From contig NZ_FOTY01000018.1 in NCBI RefSeq assembly GCF_900114715.1, positions 1-60,993 of the forward strand: a stretch of DNA of 60,993 bases. Direction: 5' to 3'. Position 1 is the stretch's first letter, and every line of letters starts with the position of its first letter. This document shows positions 1-8,460 of this stretch, piece by piece. The notes beneath the pieces are model-generated. The model did not search any database. It was not told where the DNA came from and saw nothing but the letters and a program-made list of their open reading frames with translations. Made by a program: the position numbers and the translations under genes. The DNA comes from Salibacterium qingdaonense. GTDB taxonomy: Bacteria > Bacillota > Bacilli > Bacillales > Marinococcaceae.

Positions 1-158
1 GACTTTCAGGCAGGTTGCCCACGTGTTACTCACCCGTCCGCCGCTCGTTCCACGGATTTCCACCCCGGAGGGTTTCCGTCCGCTTCCCGCGCTCGACTTG
101 CATGTATTAGGCACGCCGCCAGCGTTCGTCCTGAGCCAGGATCAAACTCTCCATTAAA
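1..158 (-). rRNA. rrs: 16S ribosomal RNA, 5' end (partial)
   Basis: Read on the minus strand this is the conserved start of bacterial 16S rRNA: AGAGTTTGATCCTGGCTCAG lies at about 132-151, followed by the V1 region and the stretch around GTGAGTAACACGTGGGCAAC. The gene runs off the left edge, so only about 158 bases are present. The mature 5' end is estimated from the family, not mapped. V1 is of Bacillaceae type. No tRNA or 23S gene is visible because the operon continues outside the window. Confidence 0.97.
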
Positions 159-284
159 AAAGTTTGATGCTGTGCTGTGTTTCTTATCTGTATGGTCCGC
201 AGACCATTTGAATTGACAGACGCTTGACTTTCATTCAATTTTCAAAGGGCAGTTTGTATGCCGCCTCTCAAAGCGACAAAATCT

Positions 285-313
285 ATATTACCAGCTTCCC
301 AAATCATAGTCAA
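285..313 (-). promoter_or_regulatory. rrn promoter
   Basis: On the minus strand TTGACT (308-313) and TAATAT (285-290) are separated by exactly 17 bp, a strong sigma-A promoter about 125 bases upstream of the 16S 5' end. The leader between promoter and rRNA contains a small hairpin (TGGTCCGCAGACCA, about 194-207) and an A/T-rich antitermination-like stretch. A second upstream rrn promoter is common in Bacillaceae, but I could not identify one convincingly in 320-560. Confidence 0.8.
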
Positions 314-319
314 CACTTT

Positions 320-805
320 TTAAAAATTCTTTTTGGCAAAGCTTTTTAGAATCGAATCGCTGAGCTGATTTCCCTTTTCCAATGGGCGGGAAGACAGGAA
401 TGTAACTTGTCACCCATTTCGTCAACTATACTGATATCTTCAGGTCGCGTGTCACTTAGAATCTCCATTTTTTATCACACATCTGCTTATATTAGTACGA
501 GAAAATGATGCATTCAAGAGAAATCGCCCTTAACCTTAAAATCTGTAGTCAAACGTCCCGGCTGTTTGATACATAGAAAAGAAGATGGGCTCCGAATCCG
601 CCGCATCCGGGACAGCGGTTGCGGATTGTTCTCAACATTGCTCGGTATAATAGGTAAAGACAAGGGAAACGGAATCTATGTTACTTCATTCATTGTGTAC
701 TACTTTTGGCCGGCACGCCTATTCATATATTCCAAGACCATCTCGTTGCAGGCTCCTGAAAAATGAGTAAACTACTTTTCTTACTGGTTATTCCTGTAAG
801 CATTT
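320..805. other. Intergenic stretch upstream of rrn
   Basis: No convincing gene is seen between the rrn promoter and the repeat region. Short open frames here lack ribosome sites and resemble nothing recognisable. Confidence 0.5.
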
Positions 806-809
806 GTGC

Positions 810-839
810 AGTATCAACGTTCTATACTACGTTGATACT
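810..839. repeat. Perfect inverted repeat (hairpin)
   Basis: AGTATCAACGT (810-820) and ACGTTGATACT (829-839) form an 11-bp perfect inverted repeat with an 8-nt loop. No U-run follows on either strand, so it is not a typical terminator. It sits at the end of the 21-bp repeat region. Confidence 0.6.
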
Positions 840-892
840 AAGAACGCTTTTTCTTGATAGTTATAAAAATTTCTAGACGGACCAGTTCAAGC

Positions 893-1040
893 TTTGGCCG
901 GTAAAGGCGGTTGTTTGGCATGTATTTGTGTTGATTCGGCATGTATTCCAGCCTATTTGGCCTGTACCGGCGGCCTCCGCTTGTATTACGGTGCACTTGG
1001 CTGATAAAGCATGCGGTTTGGCATGTATTCGACAAAAGTC
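893..1040 (-). repeat. 21-bp degenerate tandem repeat, relic of a heptapeptide-repeat gene
   Basis: On the plus strand the core TTTGGC-tGTAttc recurs at about 893, 914, 935, 956, 996 and 1017, that is every 20-21 bp. Read on the minus strand the units encode seven-residue repeats of the type YMPNxxx/YRPNxxx (for example RLEYMPN, HKYMPN, RLYRP). The repeats are spread over two reading frames: one frame carries the copies near 1020 and another those at 890-970. A frameshift therefore separates them and the locus is probably a dead gene. I do not recognise a named family. Confidence 0.55.
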
Positions 1041-1186
1041 CGCTGGTAACACCCGGCCCACCGACCAAACCCCGCACATGCACACCGCGATAAACATAAA
1101 AATCCGGACGGTACCGACAGCCGCGCAGGGCTCTTCGGATACTCATCCGGATGTTTACGTTCCAAATGTTTCACTTTTATAAAAGA

Positions 1187-2272
1187 GGTTCTAAGTCAAT
1201 TGTTGGGGTAGAGGCCGTCGGTCTCTGCCCCTTTATCCTACTTGAATATCCTGATCTTTCATCTGATGATGTAATAAAATTTCACTCCGCAGCTGATCCT
1301 ATCGTTGAAACCCAAAGGCATTTCGTTTCATCACCTTTGTCTGATTATTTAACCCTTCGATAGGCTCGTTGGTATAACCAAAGGTGAAGCTGTTTAAAAT
1401 CTCTGTCTGCCAGTTCTTCAGGGTTTGGGCTGCCTTTTTCAGTTCTGCGAGACCACTGGCTTCCACCTCTTGATAAAAAGCATATAATCCTTCTTTGATG
1501 CCTTGTCCCGGGTTTTCTTGTTCCTGCTTGGCCTGGTCAAACCAGAAGCGGAACATTTCTTTGAGTTGATAAGCATCTGTCAGCTCATGAGATAAGTTCA
1601 GATACCACTCTAAATACCAGTACTGCTTCTCACTCAGGGTTGCGGGGGATTTGTGAAAAACATGTTTCATGCGTTTGCACTTTCTGCGGTCATAGTCATG
1701 AAAGTCTTTCTGAACGTTCCGGCGAACTAGATCCAGAGCCCAGTAAATATAACGGCAGAAATGAAAGCGATCCGCGATGATAATCGGAGATCCTAATGCC
1801 TGCTGGACAGCGGATTTAAAGGAAGGGCTCATATCCATCACCACAATCTCCACCTCCGCCCCTTTTTCCCTTAAATACGGCTTGATAGTGGCGGCGGTGC
1901 GATCCGACAGAATATCAAGAGGTTCCCCGGTCCGACCATCTGCGATAAGAACTTGATACTTCCCTTCATCTGTATCTCCTTTACACTCATCGATGGCAAT
2001 GACCTCGGGTAGTTCCTTCACTTCATGAATCATGGGCCCCGCAAGCCGGGCATCTGTGCGCTTTTCGTTCCTTTTCCACATGGATATAATACGTAGAGCC
2101 TATCGTCTCTGTTTTCATCACGTTGAATCCTTCTAAACCGGGTACATTCATGGTAAAATGCATAAACACGCAACTCCTGCCCTTTCTTGTTTCTCGACAA
2201 TTCAAGGATAAAGGAGTTTACGTGTTTTTTAGCACGAAATGGTTTTAAAACCCCAACATTTATTGTAAAGCC
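1187..2272 (-). mobile_element. ISL3-family insertion sequence, decayed
   Basis: The element is bounded by imperfect ~22-bp inverted repeats at 1187-1208 and 2251-2272 that share the inner sequence TGTTGGGG and outer GG. It contains one broken ISL3-type transposase. No convincing target-site duplication is visible in the 8 bp on each side. A fragment closely matching its right end reappears at 51591-51652, so the family was once active elsewhere in this genome. Confidence 0.7.
1221..2205 (-). pseudogene. ISL3-family transposase, internally deleted and interrupted
   Basis: The N-terminal piece (2205 to about 2023) carries the zinc-finger start HRCPACG. The DDE part (about 2050 to 1299) has DECKGDTDEGKYQVLIADGR, a VVMDMSPSFKSAV strand, ADRFHFCRY and the C-terminal NEPIEGLNNQTK motif. 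Roughly 100 residues that normally lie between the zinc finger and the first DDE aspartate are missing and the two parts are out of frame. An in-frame TAG after GFQR also cuts off the last ~25 residues (DQLRSEILLHHQMK continues in the same frame). The protein cannot be functional. Confidence 0.8.
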
Positions 2273-2302
2273 CTTTTCTTCCAGTTATAAATCGACGTAC
2301 TA

Positions 2303-2349
2303 ATGTAGTAAGCCCCCGCAGAAACTTCTCTCTGAGGGGCTTACTACAT
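2303..2349 (-). terminator. Strong hairpin downstream of the Doc gene
   Basis: ATGTAGTAAGCCCC and GGGGCTTACTACAT form a 14-bp perfect stem with a ~19-nt loop, just downstream of the toxin gene stop. It lacks a clear U-run on the minus strand, so efficient intrinsic termination is probable but not certain. Confidence 0.55.
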
Positions 2350-2374
2350 TCAGGATTTTCTGATGTACAATGGA

Positions 2375-2776
2375 TTAACCAAGATATTCTTCGGTATTAT
2401 CGCTCAACCAAACGGAAATATCGGCTGACATCACTTTTCCTTGAGCAACATCCACTGTGAAGTTCTCATTCACTGAATCATTTTTCTTGATGTTGTAACC
2501 GTTCTTCTTTAAAAATATATCAACAGCTGCAAAGGCGGTCCGTTTATTGCCGTTATGAAAGCAATGATTTCTTGCTAAGGACTCGAATAATGCCGAAGCT
2601 TTTTCAAATAACGTTGGATAAGCGTCTTCTCCAAAAGCCGATTGCTGCGGGCGGTGGACAGCTGATTCCAGGAGTCCTTGTTCTTTAATACCTGCCTGCT
2701 CTTCGTCATTGAATTTTTTCATCATCATAAAATGAATCAAAGCGACATCTTTTGTTCTCAAGTAATGTACCGCCAT
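2375..2776 (-). CDS. doc: Type II toxin Doc (death-on-curing, Fic/Doc fold)
   Basis: This 133-residue protein has the Doc-type Fic motif HNGNKRT at about residues 73-79 (FHNGNKRTAF). Doc proteins phosphorylate EF-Tu and stop translation; the typical length is about 125-135 residues, so it looks complete. Its ATG follows directly on the TAA of the upstream antitoxin gene, the usual coupled toxin-antitoxin arrangement. The gene lies between an ISL3 relic and a broken regulator, which suggests a horizontally acquired stabilisation module. Target and activity are inferred from the family. Confidence 0.85.
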   Translation of the reverse strand: MAVHYLRTKDVALIHFMMMKKFNDEEQAGIKEQGLLESAVHRPQQSAFGEDAYPTLFEKASALFESLARNHCFHNGNKRTAFAAVDIFLKKNGYNIKKNDSVNENFTVDVAQGKVMSADISVWLSDNTEEYLG

Positions 2777-3025
2777 TTATCTATCCTTCAGCTTTTCAAA
2801 TACGTCATGGTGATCTTCGAACGTTTCAGCAAGCATATCTATCATCTCCGGGTCCACATCCTCTTCCCATTTCCGCTTTTTATTCAATACGATTTTGTTA
2901 TCCTGCACCTCGAATTCGATGTCATCGCCCCGGTTAATCTTTAAAGAGTCGGTGATGGATTTGGGCAGACCGACACTCAGACTGTTTCCCGTCTGCGTCA
3001 CTTTACGACTTTCCTTCGCGCTCAT
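2777..3025 (-). CDS. AbrB/MazE-type antitoxin of the Doc pair
   Basis: This 82-residue protein starts with a SpoVT/AbrB (MazE-like) swapped-hairpin DNA-binding domain at residues 8-48 (RKVTQTGNSLSVGLPKSI, then GDDIEFEV and NKIVLNKK). It ends in an acidic/charged tail (residues 52-82) of the kind that wraps and neutralises a toxin. The stop abuts the Doc start, so the two are co-translated and the protein probably autoregulates the operon. Doc is classically paired with Phd; pairing with an AbrB-type antitoxin is a known variant in Firmicutes. Confidence 0.8.
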   Translation of the reverse strand: MSAKESRKVTQTGNSLSVGLPKSITDSLKINRGDDIEFEVQDNKIVLNKKRKWEEDVDPEMIDMLAETFEDHHDVFEKLKDR

Positions 3026-3201
3026 AGAATCACACTCATTTCTTATCTAACTTTCCTCATTATGTGTTTATCCTTATAGTACTTACATGTATTTATTATT
3101 ACGTAATTACATTTTAACAGCCCGTCAGAAAAAAAGCAAGTGTCGTAGAAGTGAAATCAGCTTCCCTGCCAAAGCAGTGGAGATGATCTGGTGGTAAGCG
3201 T

Positions 3202-3543
3202 CTAATAAATAGCTTCTTCTTCCAAAAAGTCTTTTACGATATGATTTCTGGTATTTTCAGTTTCGCTGCGGACCAACGATAAATCTTTATTTCCCAGGAT
3301 GGTATTCACTACTATATGTGGTATCGATATATCTTCAGGCAGCGGCACTGTATTAATCACAAGGTCTATATCTTTTGTATTATATTGACTTAAATTAAAC
3401 AACTCCGTCGTTTCCTCAATAAATAATTGGTTCCCGAAGTTCGCTTTTAGTTTATAGTAAAGAAGTTTTGAGCTTCGCTTGATCGTTAAATCAAATGCAA
3501 CAGCGAAAGCCATCGTCATTCCATTATGGTAAAGGTGACCCAA
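3202..3543 (-). pseudogene. C-terminal fragment of a PRD/EIIB-type transcription regulator
   Basis: The open frame matches only the EIIB-like end of a BglG/LicR/MtlR-type regulator (KDIDLVINTVPLPEDISIPH is the typical D-DLVI-T-P segment). The HTH, the PRDs and the P-loop cysteine of the EIIB domain are absent, and the first ~25 residues do not fit the family. It is a remnant, not the regulator of the adjacent PTS operon, which has a complete one at 6927-8420. Confidence 0.55.
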
Positions 3544-3599
3544 AAATATATTATACCGTTTACATGTTTACGTTCGTACCCCTGTGTTATAATGCAGAT

Positions 3600-3766
3600 A
3601 AACCTGCATACTTCTTTGGAAGCAGCATAAAATGAAAAGGAACCGCAGGTGCGGTTACACCTGCGGCCTTGCACAGCAGCCGCTTTAAGAGCGGAGGGCT
3701 CTGCCCGGTTTCCGTTATGGAAATAGACTGCACACCTTACCTGGGGGGGGCGGTCTATTTCTTTTG
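3600..3766 (+). ncRNA. Antisense RNA (antitoxin) of Fst-like type I locus, copy 1
   Basis: A promoter, TTTACG (3567-3572), 15 bp, TATAAT (3588-3593), with TGTG before the -10, is conserved in the sister copies. The RNA would contain the stem CCGCAGGTG/CACCTGCGG, then CCGCTTTAAGAGCGG, and end at the hairpin AAATAGACTG...CGGTCTATTT (3721-3760) followed by CTTTT. That hairpin is shared with the convergent toxin gene. This is the Fst/RNAII layout: convergent transcripts overlapping at a bidirectional terminator. Confidence 0.7.
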
Positions 3767-3844
3767 CGACATGATTAACACAATTAACGTCCCAAACATC
3801 ACCATCAAGGATAATGTCTGATACATGTCTTCTTCAAGCGCCAT
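3755..3844 (-). CDS. Fst-like small membrane toxin (type I TA), copy 1, intact frame
   Basis: This 29-residue frame is MALEED followed by MYQTLSLMVMFGTL, IVLIM and SQKK. A charged N-terminus, one hydrophobic helix and a lysine-rich tail are typical of the 'putative holin-like toxin'/Fst family of membrane-damaging type I toxins. Translation may start at the second ATG (3826), as sister copy 4 is homologous from MYQTLS. No good ribosome site is visible and the start sits 4 bases after the epimerase stop, so read-through from the PTS operon could transcribe it. It is the only one of the dispersed copies in the window without a stop or truncation. Confidence 0.65.
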   Translation of the reverse strand: MALEEDMYQTLSLMVMFGTLIVLIMSQKK

Positions 3845-3848
3845 GGGG

Positions 3849-4547
3849 TTAAGAGTAAGATATGGATTTCCCGGTCATTTCCTCGAAATCTTTATTCATG
3901 ATTTCCCACGATGTTGCGATGTCCTCATCGAGTCCGAACAAACCGCTCCGGCCTACAATGTAAATATCGGGACCTGCGGCGTCGATTTTCTGGAAGGATT
4001 TGCGATTGGAAGATCCGTCCATTTCAATGACGTAGGGATACCCTTTTTCTTCGCGCAGCTTTCTCAAGTCGACAATTTTGTCTAATGTGCTGTCGATAAA
4101 ACGCTGACCGGCAAACCCTGGATCAATGGTCATGATGGTTATCTTATCGACGAGATGAATATAAGGATAAATCGTCTCAATGGGCGTTTCAGGGTTTAAC
4201 ACGACCCCTGCTTTTAAGCCGGCGTCATGAATCTGGTCAATTAACCGGAAAGCAAGGCCGTCCAGGACTTCCGCGTGCATGCAGATCCATTCGCACTTTA
4301 TATCAATCAGCTGCTGCACCCATAAGCTTGGATTCGTCACCATAAGATGAGCGGAAATAGGTAAGTCACTTAATTTTCTGACCTCTTCGATGAACCACGG
4401 GGATAATGTAATATTAGGAACGTAGTGTCCATCCATAATATCCACATGATAGGAATCGGCATGTTTGTCCAGAAACGTAATCTGCTCGTTGAATTTATCC
4501 AGGTCCATCGTCATGAGAGACGGTGAGAATTCTACATTTTTCATCAT
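3849..4547 (-). CDS. Ribulose/allulose-phosphate 3-epimerase family protein
   Basis: This 232-residue TIM barrel of the ribulose-phosphate 3-epimerase family interconverts ketose phosphates at C3. Visible signatures are FSPSLM (strand 1), HVDIMDGHYVPNITL (residues 34-48, metal-binding His and Asp), SAHLMV, MTIDPGFAGQ and EMDGSSN. NPETP and EMDGSS are nearer to D-allulose-6-phosphate epimerase (AlsE-like) than to housekeeping Rpe. It is last in the PTS operon, 12 bases after the IIC gene, with AAGGAG before the start. A role in isomerising the sugar phosphate made by the PTS is inferred. Confidence 0.85.
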   Translation of the reverse strand: MMKNVEFSPSLMTMDLDKFNEQITFLDKHADSYHVDIMDGHYVPNITLSPWFIEEVRKLSDLPISAHLMVTNPSLWVQQLIDIKCEWICMHAEVLDGLAFRLIDQIHDAGLKAGVVLNPETPIETIYPYIHLVDKITIMTIDPGFAGQRFIDSTLDKIVDLRKLREEKGYPYVIEMDGSSNRKSFQKIDAAGPDIYIVGRSGLFGLDEDIATSWEIMNKDFEEMTGKSISYS

Positions 4548-4559
4548 TCATCATTCTCC

Positions 4560-5669
4560 TTACGTTACTTTAATATCATCTAACTCTATGTCGTCTTCGT
4601 CTTCTTCTCCTTTATCTTCTGATTCCAGGATCTGCTCTTTTGTCTTATGCTTCTTAATTAAAGCTAAAACAAACGCCGTGACAATAACATTCACCAGCAG
4701 TCCTGCCACCCCGGCCCATGGATTGGACATCGTCGGAAGCATTAATACGCCGCCAAATGGAACCGTTGCGTCAGCTCCCAGAGACATCGATACGGCTCCT
4801 CCTGCCGCTCCACCGATAGCTGTGGCAATGATAGCGCGGATAATATCATTCATAACAATGGGAATAACGCCTTCCACAATATTGACAAAACCCATCGGTA
4901 CAGCTGACTTCAATGTTTCTGTTTCAACTTGGGTATAGATGTTTTTCTTAAATAATTTTGCGACAAAGTAAGCCAGTCCGAAGCCGATCGGTGTGGCTGT
5001 ATTCACCAGCTGCAGTGCTGTAATGGGTCCGTTTATACCTTCAGCCTGCAGGGTCAGCACAAAAGCAAATACTGTTTTGTTAATAGGACCGCCGTAGTCC
5101 ACACCACTCAAGATACCGATAACCCCGCCAAAAACAAGTAAAGAAGACGATCCTAAGTTTTCAAGAAAGTTGGTTAATAATGATGTTAACGCAGCAACCG
5201 GCGCACCGATAATGTAAATCATGATCAAGCCGCCGATAATGGACGTGAAGAATGGAACAATTAACGTCGGCATTAATCCTTTCGCCCATTTCGGAACTTT
5301 AAGGTATTTTAGGACGGCGAGCGCAAGGTAACCGGAGAGAAAACCTCCCAGGATGCCGCCTATAAAACCAGCTCCGATGACATTAGCCGTTAAGCCGATC
5401 ACAAAACCCGGTGCTATACCCGGCTTTTCCGCAATGGAATAAGAAATTCCTACAGCTATAACCACAGGCAGTAAGCCGAGCGCCGTTCCACCCATAGTAG
5501 CCAGCGCGTCCCATAGCGAGAACTGCCCCTGCACTAATTCTTCCTGACTTTCACCGCCCAGTCCCATGCCAATCGCTATGAGAAATCCGGCACCACAGAC
5601 AATCGGGATTAAATAAGAAATCGCTGTCAATAAATGCCCTTTAAGATTTAATTCCTTTAATTTATTCAT
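4560..5669 (-). CDS. PTS system fructose-family IIC component
   Basis: The 369-residue polytopic membrane protein of the fructose/mannosylglycerate PTS family forms the translocation channel. It has about ten hydrophobic segments and the motifs GFIGGILGGFLSGYLA and GVDYGGPINK. The start ATGAATAAATTA was chosen because GGGAGG lies 7 bases upstream; an upstream frame extension overlaps the preceding gene. The C-terminus is a strongly acidic cytoplasmic tail. The phosphorylation domains are separate proteins encoded just upstream. The substrate cannot be deduced, but the linked 3-epimerase suggests a ketose or its precursor. Confidence 0.88.
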   Translation of the reverse strand: MNKLKELNLKGHLLTAISYLIPIVCGAGFLIAIGMGLGGESQEELVQGQFSLWDALATMGGTALGLLPVVIAVGISYSIAEKPGIAPGFVIGLTANVIGAGFIGGILGGFLSGYLALAVLKYLKVPKWAKGLMPTLIVPFFTSIIGGLIMIYIIGAPVAALTSLLTNFLENLGSSSLLVFGGVIGILSGVDYGGPINKTVFAFVLTLQAEGINGPITALQLVNTATPIGFGLAYFVAKLFKKNIYTQVETETLKSAVPMGFVNIVEGVIPIVMNDIIRAIIATAIGGAAGGAVSMSLGADATVPFGGVLMLPTMSNPWAGVAGLLVNVIVTAFVLALIKKHKTKEQILESEDKGEEDEDDIELDDIKVT

Positions 5670-5691
5670 CGTTTGGCCTCCCCTGAAACTT

Positions 5692-6144
5692 TTAAATAGC
5701 AAAAGCCTCTTTTACATCTGCCGTTTTGTCTGATTGCAGCAACTTTTCCACCACTTCGTCATTTCCTAGTTTTCTGGCAAACATAGATAATAGTTTTAAG
5801 TGGTTGTCCGCCCCGTCATTGTCATTACCGACGGCGAAAAGAATAATCCCTTTGACGCCGTGATCATCCAGTGTTTCCCACGGGATTTCGCTTTGAGTAA
5901 TACCGATCGCCACGCCAATTTCTTTCACAAAGTCACTTTTGCCGTGAGGAATCGCAATATAATTCCCAATACCTGTCTGACCGATTTCCTCCCTGTCGTA
6001 AATATCTTTCATAAAACGATCAATATCTGTGATATAGTCATTTTCCAGAAGTAAGCCCGCCAATTCGTGTAACGCTTCGTCTTTCGTCCGGGCCTTCATG
6101 TTTGTTTTCATCGTACGTTCATTCAAAATCTCATTTATTTCCAT
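5692..6144 (-). CDS. PTS fructose-type IIA component
   Basis: The 150-residue EIIA (PTS_EIIA_2 fold) accepts phosphate from HPr on the histidine in YIAIPHGKSD (about residue 67) and passes it to IIB. Length and motif are normal for a stand-alone fructose-type IIA. It lies between the IIB and IIC genes in one minus-strand operon. The operon also encodes a second, more divergent IIA-like protein (6488-6937), so this is probably the transport IIA and the other possibly regulatory. Confidence 0.88.
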   Translation of the reverse strand: MEINEILNERTMKTNMKARTKDEALHELAGLLLENDYITDIDRFMKDIYDREEIGQTGIGNYIAIPHGKSDFVKEIGVAIGITQSEIPWETLDDHGVKGIILFAVGNDNDGADNHLKLLSMFARKLGNDEVVEKLLQSDKTADVKEAFAI

Positions 6145-6170
6145 ACATTATACCCCGCTCATATTCAGTG

Positions 6171-6488
6171 TTATTGCTTCTGTGCCAGTACTTCTTCTGC
6201 TTTTTTCACTAGTTTATTAGGCGATTTCACCGCAACGTCGGTTGCCACTTCGATCATACGTTTTCCGTCAAAACGCTCACGGTTATTGAGTTTCACATCT
6301 GTTGCCAGAATGACAATATCAGCTTCCTCAATTTGCTCGGCCGTTAATTCATTCTCTGTTCCAATCGTCCCCTGCGTTTCCATGGAAATCTCATGACCTG
6401 CTTTCTTTGCGGCGCTTTCCAGTTTTTCCTGGGCAATATACGTATGAGCAATTCCTACGGTACACGCTGCAACTCCAACTATTTTCAT
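6171..6488 (-). CDS. PTS fructose-type IIB component
   Basis: The 105-residue EIIB has the phosphocysteine loop VAACTVGIAHTYIAQ (Cys at about residue 9), followed by ISMETQGTIG, the standard fructose-IIB signature. It phosphorylates the incoming sugar at the IIC channel. AGGAGG precedes the ATG, and the start overlaps the stop of the upstream IIA-like gene (TAATG), showing translational coupling. Confidence 0.9.
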   Translation of the reverse strand: MKIVGVAACTVGIAHTYIAQEKLESAAKKAGHEISMETQGTIGTENELTAEQIEEADIVILATDVKLNNRERFDGKRMIEVATDVAVKSPNKLVKKAEEVLAQKQ

Positions 6489-6937
6489 TACGATTCCTCC
6501 TGAAATGTCCTTATTTTCTGGTGAAAATCTGCTTCGTTTGCTGTCGTTACTAATTCTTCGACAAATGTGTGATCAGCTAAAGATCTGGTGAACCGGGCAA
6601 TCTTCTGCTTTACGGCTTCTTCTTCGTTTTTTCTGAGTAAAATAGCGATAATCAAGCGAATGTCTTCGGACGTTTCCCCCCAAAGTACGGGCTTTGCCGG
6701 TCTTAGAAACACAATTCTGCTTTCTTCCACGTGTTCGCTTTCAACATGGGGCAGCAGTACGTGTTCTGCTATTAAAGGAATGCCCGCTTGTTCCCGCTCG
6801 AACAGTTGGCGGGTGATATCCGTTTTCTGCCTGGATGTGCCATTTGAGCACCCCGCTTCGGAAAGAAAGGCATACATCTGTTCTTTTGTGTCTAACCCGC
6901 AGTCAAAATAAATCTGGAATAAAGAATTATCGTTCAT
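6488..6937 (-). CDS. PTS IIA-like protein (divergent)
   Basis: The 149-residue protein has an EIIA_2-like pattern with LLPHVESEHVEESRI, where His (about residue 64) is the candidate phosphorylation site. The usual IPHG is replaced by LPHV. Such divergent IIAs often follow MtlR/LicR-type regulators and may signal to the PRD protein rather than drive transport. Its start overlaps the regulator's end by about 10 bases and GAGGAG lies upstream, so the two are co-expressed. Confidence 0.75.
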   Translation of the reverse strand: MNDNSLFQIYFDCGLDTKEQMYAFLSEAGCSNGTSRQKTDITRQLFEREQAGIPLIAEHVLLPHVESEHVEESRIVFLRPAKPVLWGETSEDIRLIIAILLRKNEEEAVKQKIARFTRSLADHTFVEELVTTANEADFHQKIRTFQEES

Positions 6938-8420
6938 GGTAAATCTCCTCTATTTTCTGCTGCAGCCTTTTTTGGTCATCCATCGTGAACATCGCACTAA
7001 CCAGCAGTGACTTCACAGGGACTTCGTCTTCGAGGTGGATTGTGCTTATAATCAATTCGACATCGGAGTACGTCTTTTTTAACGATTTTGTATCCCGCGT
7101 TGCCACGACGTCCACAATCTCAAGCTCAGGGAACTTTTTTGAAGCCTTGGCTTTCAACAATTCCGACGTTCCAATTCCCGTTGTACACATAATAAGAGTT
7201 TGTATAGGAGGCTGGTGCTGGCTTGTTTCCATCATCTTCGCAAAGTAGAGCGTGATAAATCCGTTCTCATCGTCATTGATTGCCGGTAAATGAAACGTCT
7301 CACTGACGCATTCAGAGACTTTTTTGACACGGGAAAATATCTCTTCATATGTCACTTTAATTTCACCGAGCAATCTGTTCTTGATGCGGATTTTATGCTC
7401 CAATCGGTTCAGCATCGGTTTAATATGATTAGCCAGATCATTAAAGATCGACTGATTATCTATCGTAATCCCAAGCCTCGCGCTCATTTCCTTCATGTAC
7501 ACGTCCGTCACCTGTATCACTCCGGTTGAGAAGTTGGATGGAACGTCAAACGTGCCCTGCATTCTCGATGACACTAAATACTGATAAAGAAAATACACTT
7601 CGATGTCCGGCAGCGTTTGATGTAAGTACCGTTCCATATGACAAACAGTCACTTCAGCGACTTCTTTTAAATCCGCATCCTTTTTCATCATTTCTGTTTT
7701 CTCCTGATCGATCTGCCCTGCAAAGGGGAAGTCCGGACTTTTTCTCGACCGGCTTAACAAAATATACAAGTGAGAAAAAATATTGATGTTGTAAGGGTAA
7801 GGTATGGTGATATTTAAGTTCTTTTCAATGTTGCGCAGCTGATCTAATATGAACAAAACATCATACTTATTGAAATTAAGCTCCGGATTGGTTTTTAAAT
7901 CATCGATATCAATAATATTAAATATTTCAATAATTTCTTTCATGGCTTTTCTGATGTTTGTTTCTTCTCCTAATACAGCGATCGTTCTGTTTTTCCTCTC
8001 CAGCGTTAAGTCGTATTTTTTAAGCTCTTCACTCATCGTCTGTTCGTCCGTGAAAATAACCGAATCGCCTACGTAATAGTCACTGAACAATTGGTGAATG
8101 TTTATAGCTTTGGGCGAAGACAACAGTAGCTCTTCCATCACCCGTTTACGCCTCTCTTCCGGGGAGAAATTGTCTTCTTTATCATTTCTGATATTCTTCT
8201 GATAGTTCATGAACTTTTCGTAATCTAAGGTGTATCCCCGCCCTTTTTCCGAGACAATCATCGAATGTTCTGTACTCTCCTCATTAATTTTTTTAATCAA
8301 ACGATAGACGGTCTTTTGAGAAGTTTGAAGAATGTCTGCTAACTCATCTGCCGTTACATAATCCTGATTGTTAGAAAGAAACAGCAGCAGCTTTTCTTTG
8401 CGATGATCTTGTACACTCAC
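6927..8420 (-). CDS. PRD-containing transcriptional regulator (BglG/MtlR/LicR type)
   Basis: A DNA-binding PTS-controlled activator of about 497 residues. N-terminal winged HTH motifs come first (ADELADILQTSQKTVYRLI), then two PTS-regulation domains in the middle, and an EIIB-like domain near the C-terminus with the P-loop CTTGIGTSELLKAKA. The GTG at 8420 is preferred because GGGAGGGG lies 6 bases upstream; a longer frame to 8531 has no ribosome site. It heads the PTS operon and presumably activates it, its state set by phosphorylation on PRD histidines and the EIIB cysteine. Confidence 0.88.
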   Translation of the reverse strand: MSVQDHRKEKLLLFLSNNQDYVTADELADILQTSQKTVYRLIKKINEESTEHSMIVSEKGRGYTLDYEKFMNYQKNIRNDKEDNFSPEERRKRVMEELLLSSPKAINIHQLFSDYYVGDSVIFTDEQTMSEELKKYDLTLERKNRTIAVLGEETNIRKAMKEIIEIFNIIDIDDLKTNPELNFNKYDVLFILDQLRNIEKNLNITIPYPYNINIFSHLYILLSRSRKSPDFPFAGQIDQEKTEMMKKDADLKEVAEVTVCHMERYLHQTLPDIEVYFLYQYLVSSRMQGTFDVPSNFSTGVIQVTDVYMKEMSARLGITIDNQSIFNDLANHIKPMLNRLEHKIRIKNRLLGEIKVTYEEIFSRVKKVSECVSETFHLPAINDDENGFITLYFAKMMETSQHQPPIQTLIMCTTGIGTSELLKAKASKKFPELEIVDVVATRDTKSLKKTYSDVELIISTIHLEDEVPVKSLLVSAMFTMDDQKRLQQKIEEIYHER

Positions 8421-8460
8421 AGCACCCCTCCCTTCTGTTTCTATCGTAACGCAGTTCAAA

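Noticed and set aside
566-766. Short plus-strand open frame upstream of the rrn region
   Set aside because: No ribosome site, no recognisable domain, composition of non-coding DNA.
893-1040. CRISPR array
   Set aside because: The units are contiguous 21-bp repeats without unique spacers, and no cas gene is present in the window.
928-1182. Overlapping open frames on both strands in the 21-bp repeat region as separate genes
   Set aside because: They are frames created by the 21-bp repeat. Only the repeat and a possible dead heptad gene are supported.
1179-2280. Target-site duplication of the ISL3 element
   Set aside because: The 8 bases on each side (ATAAAAGA and CTTTTCTT) do not match.
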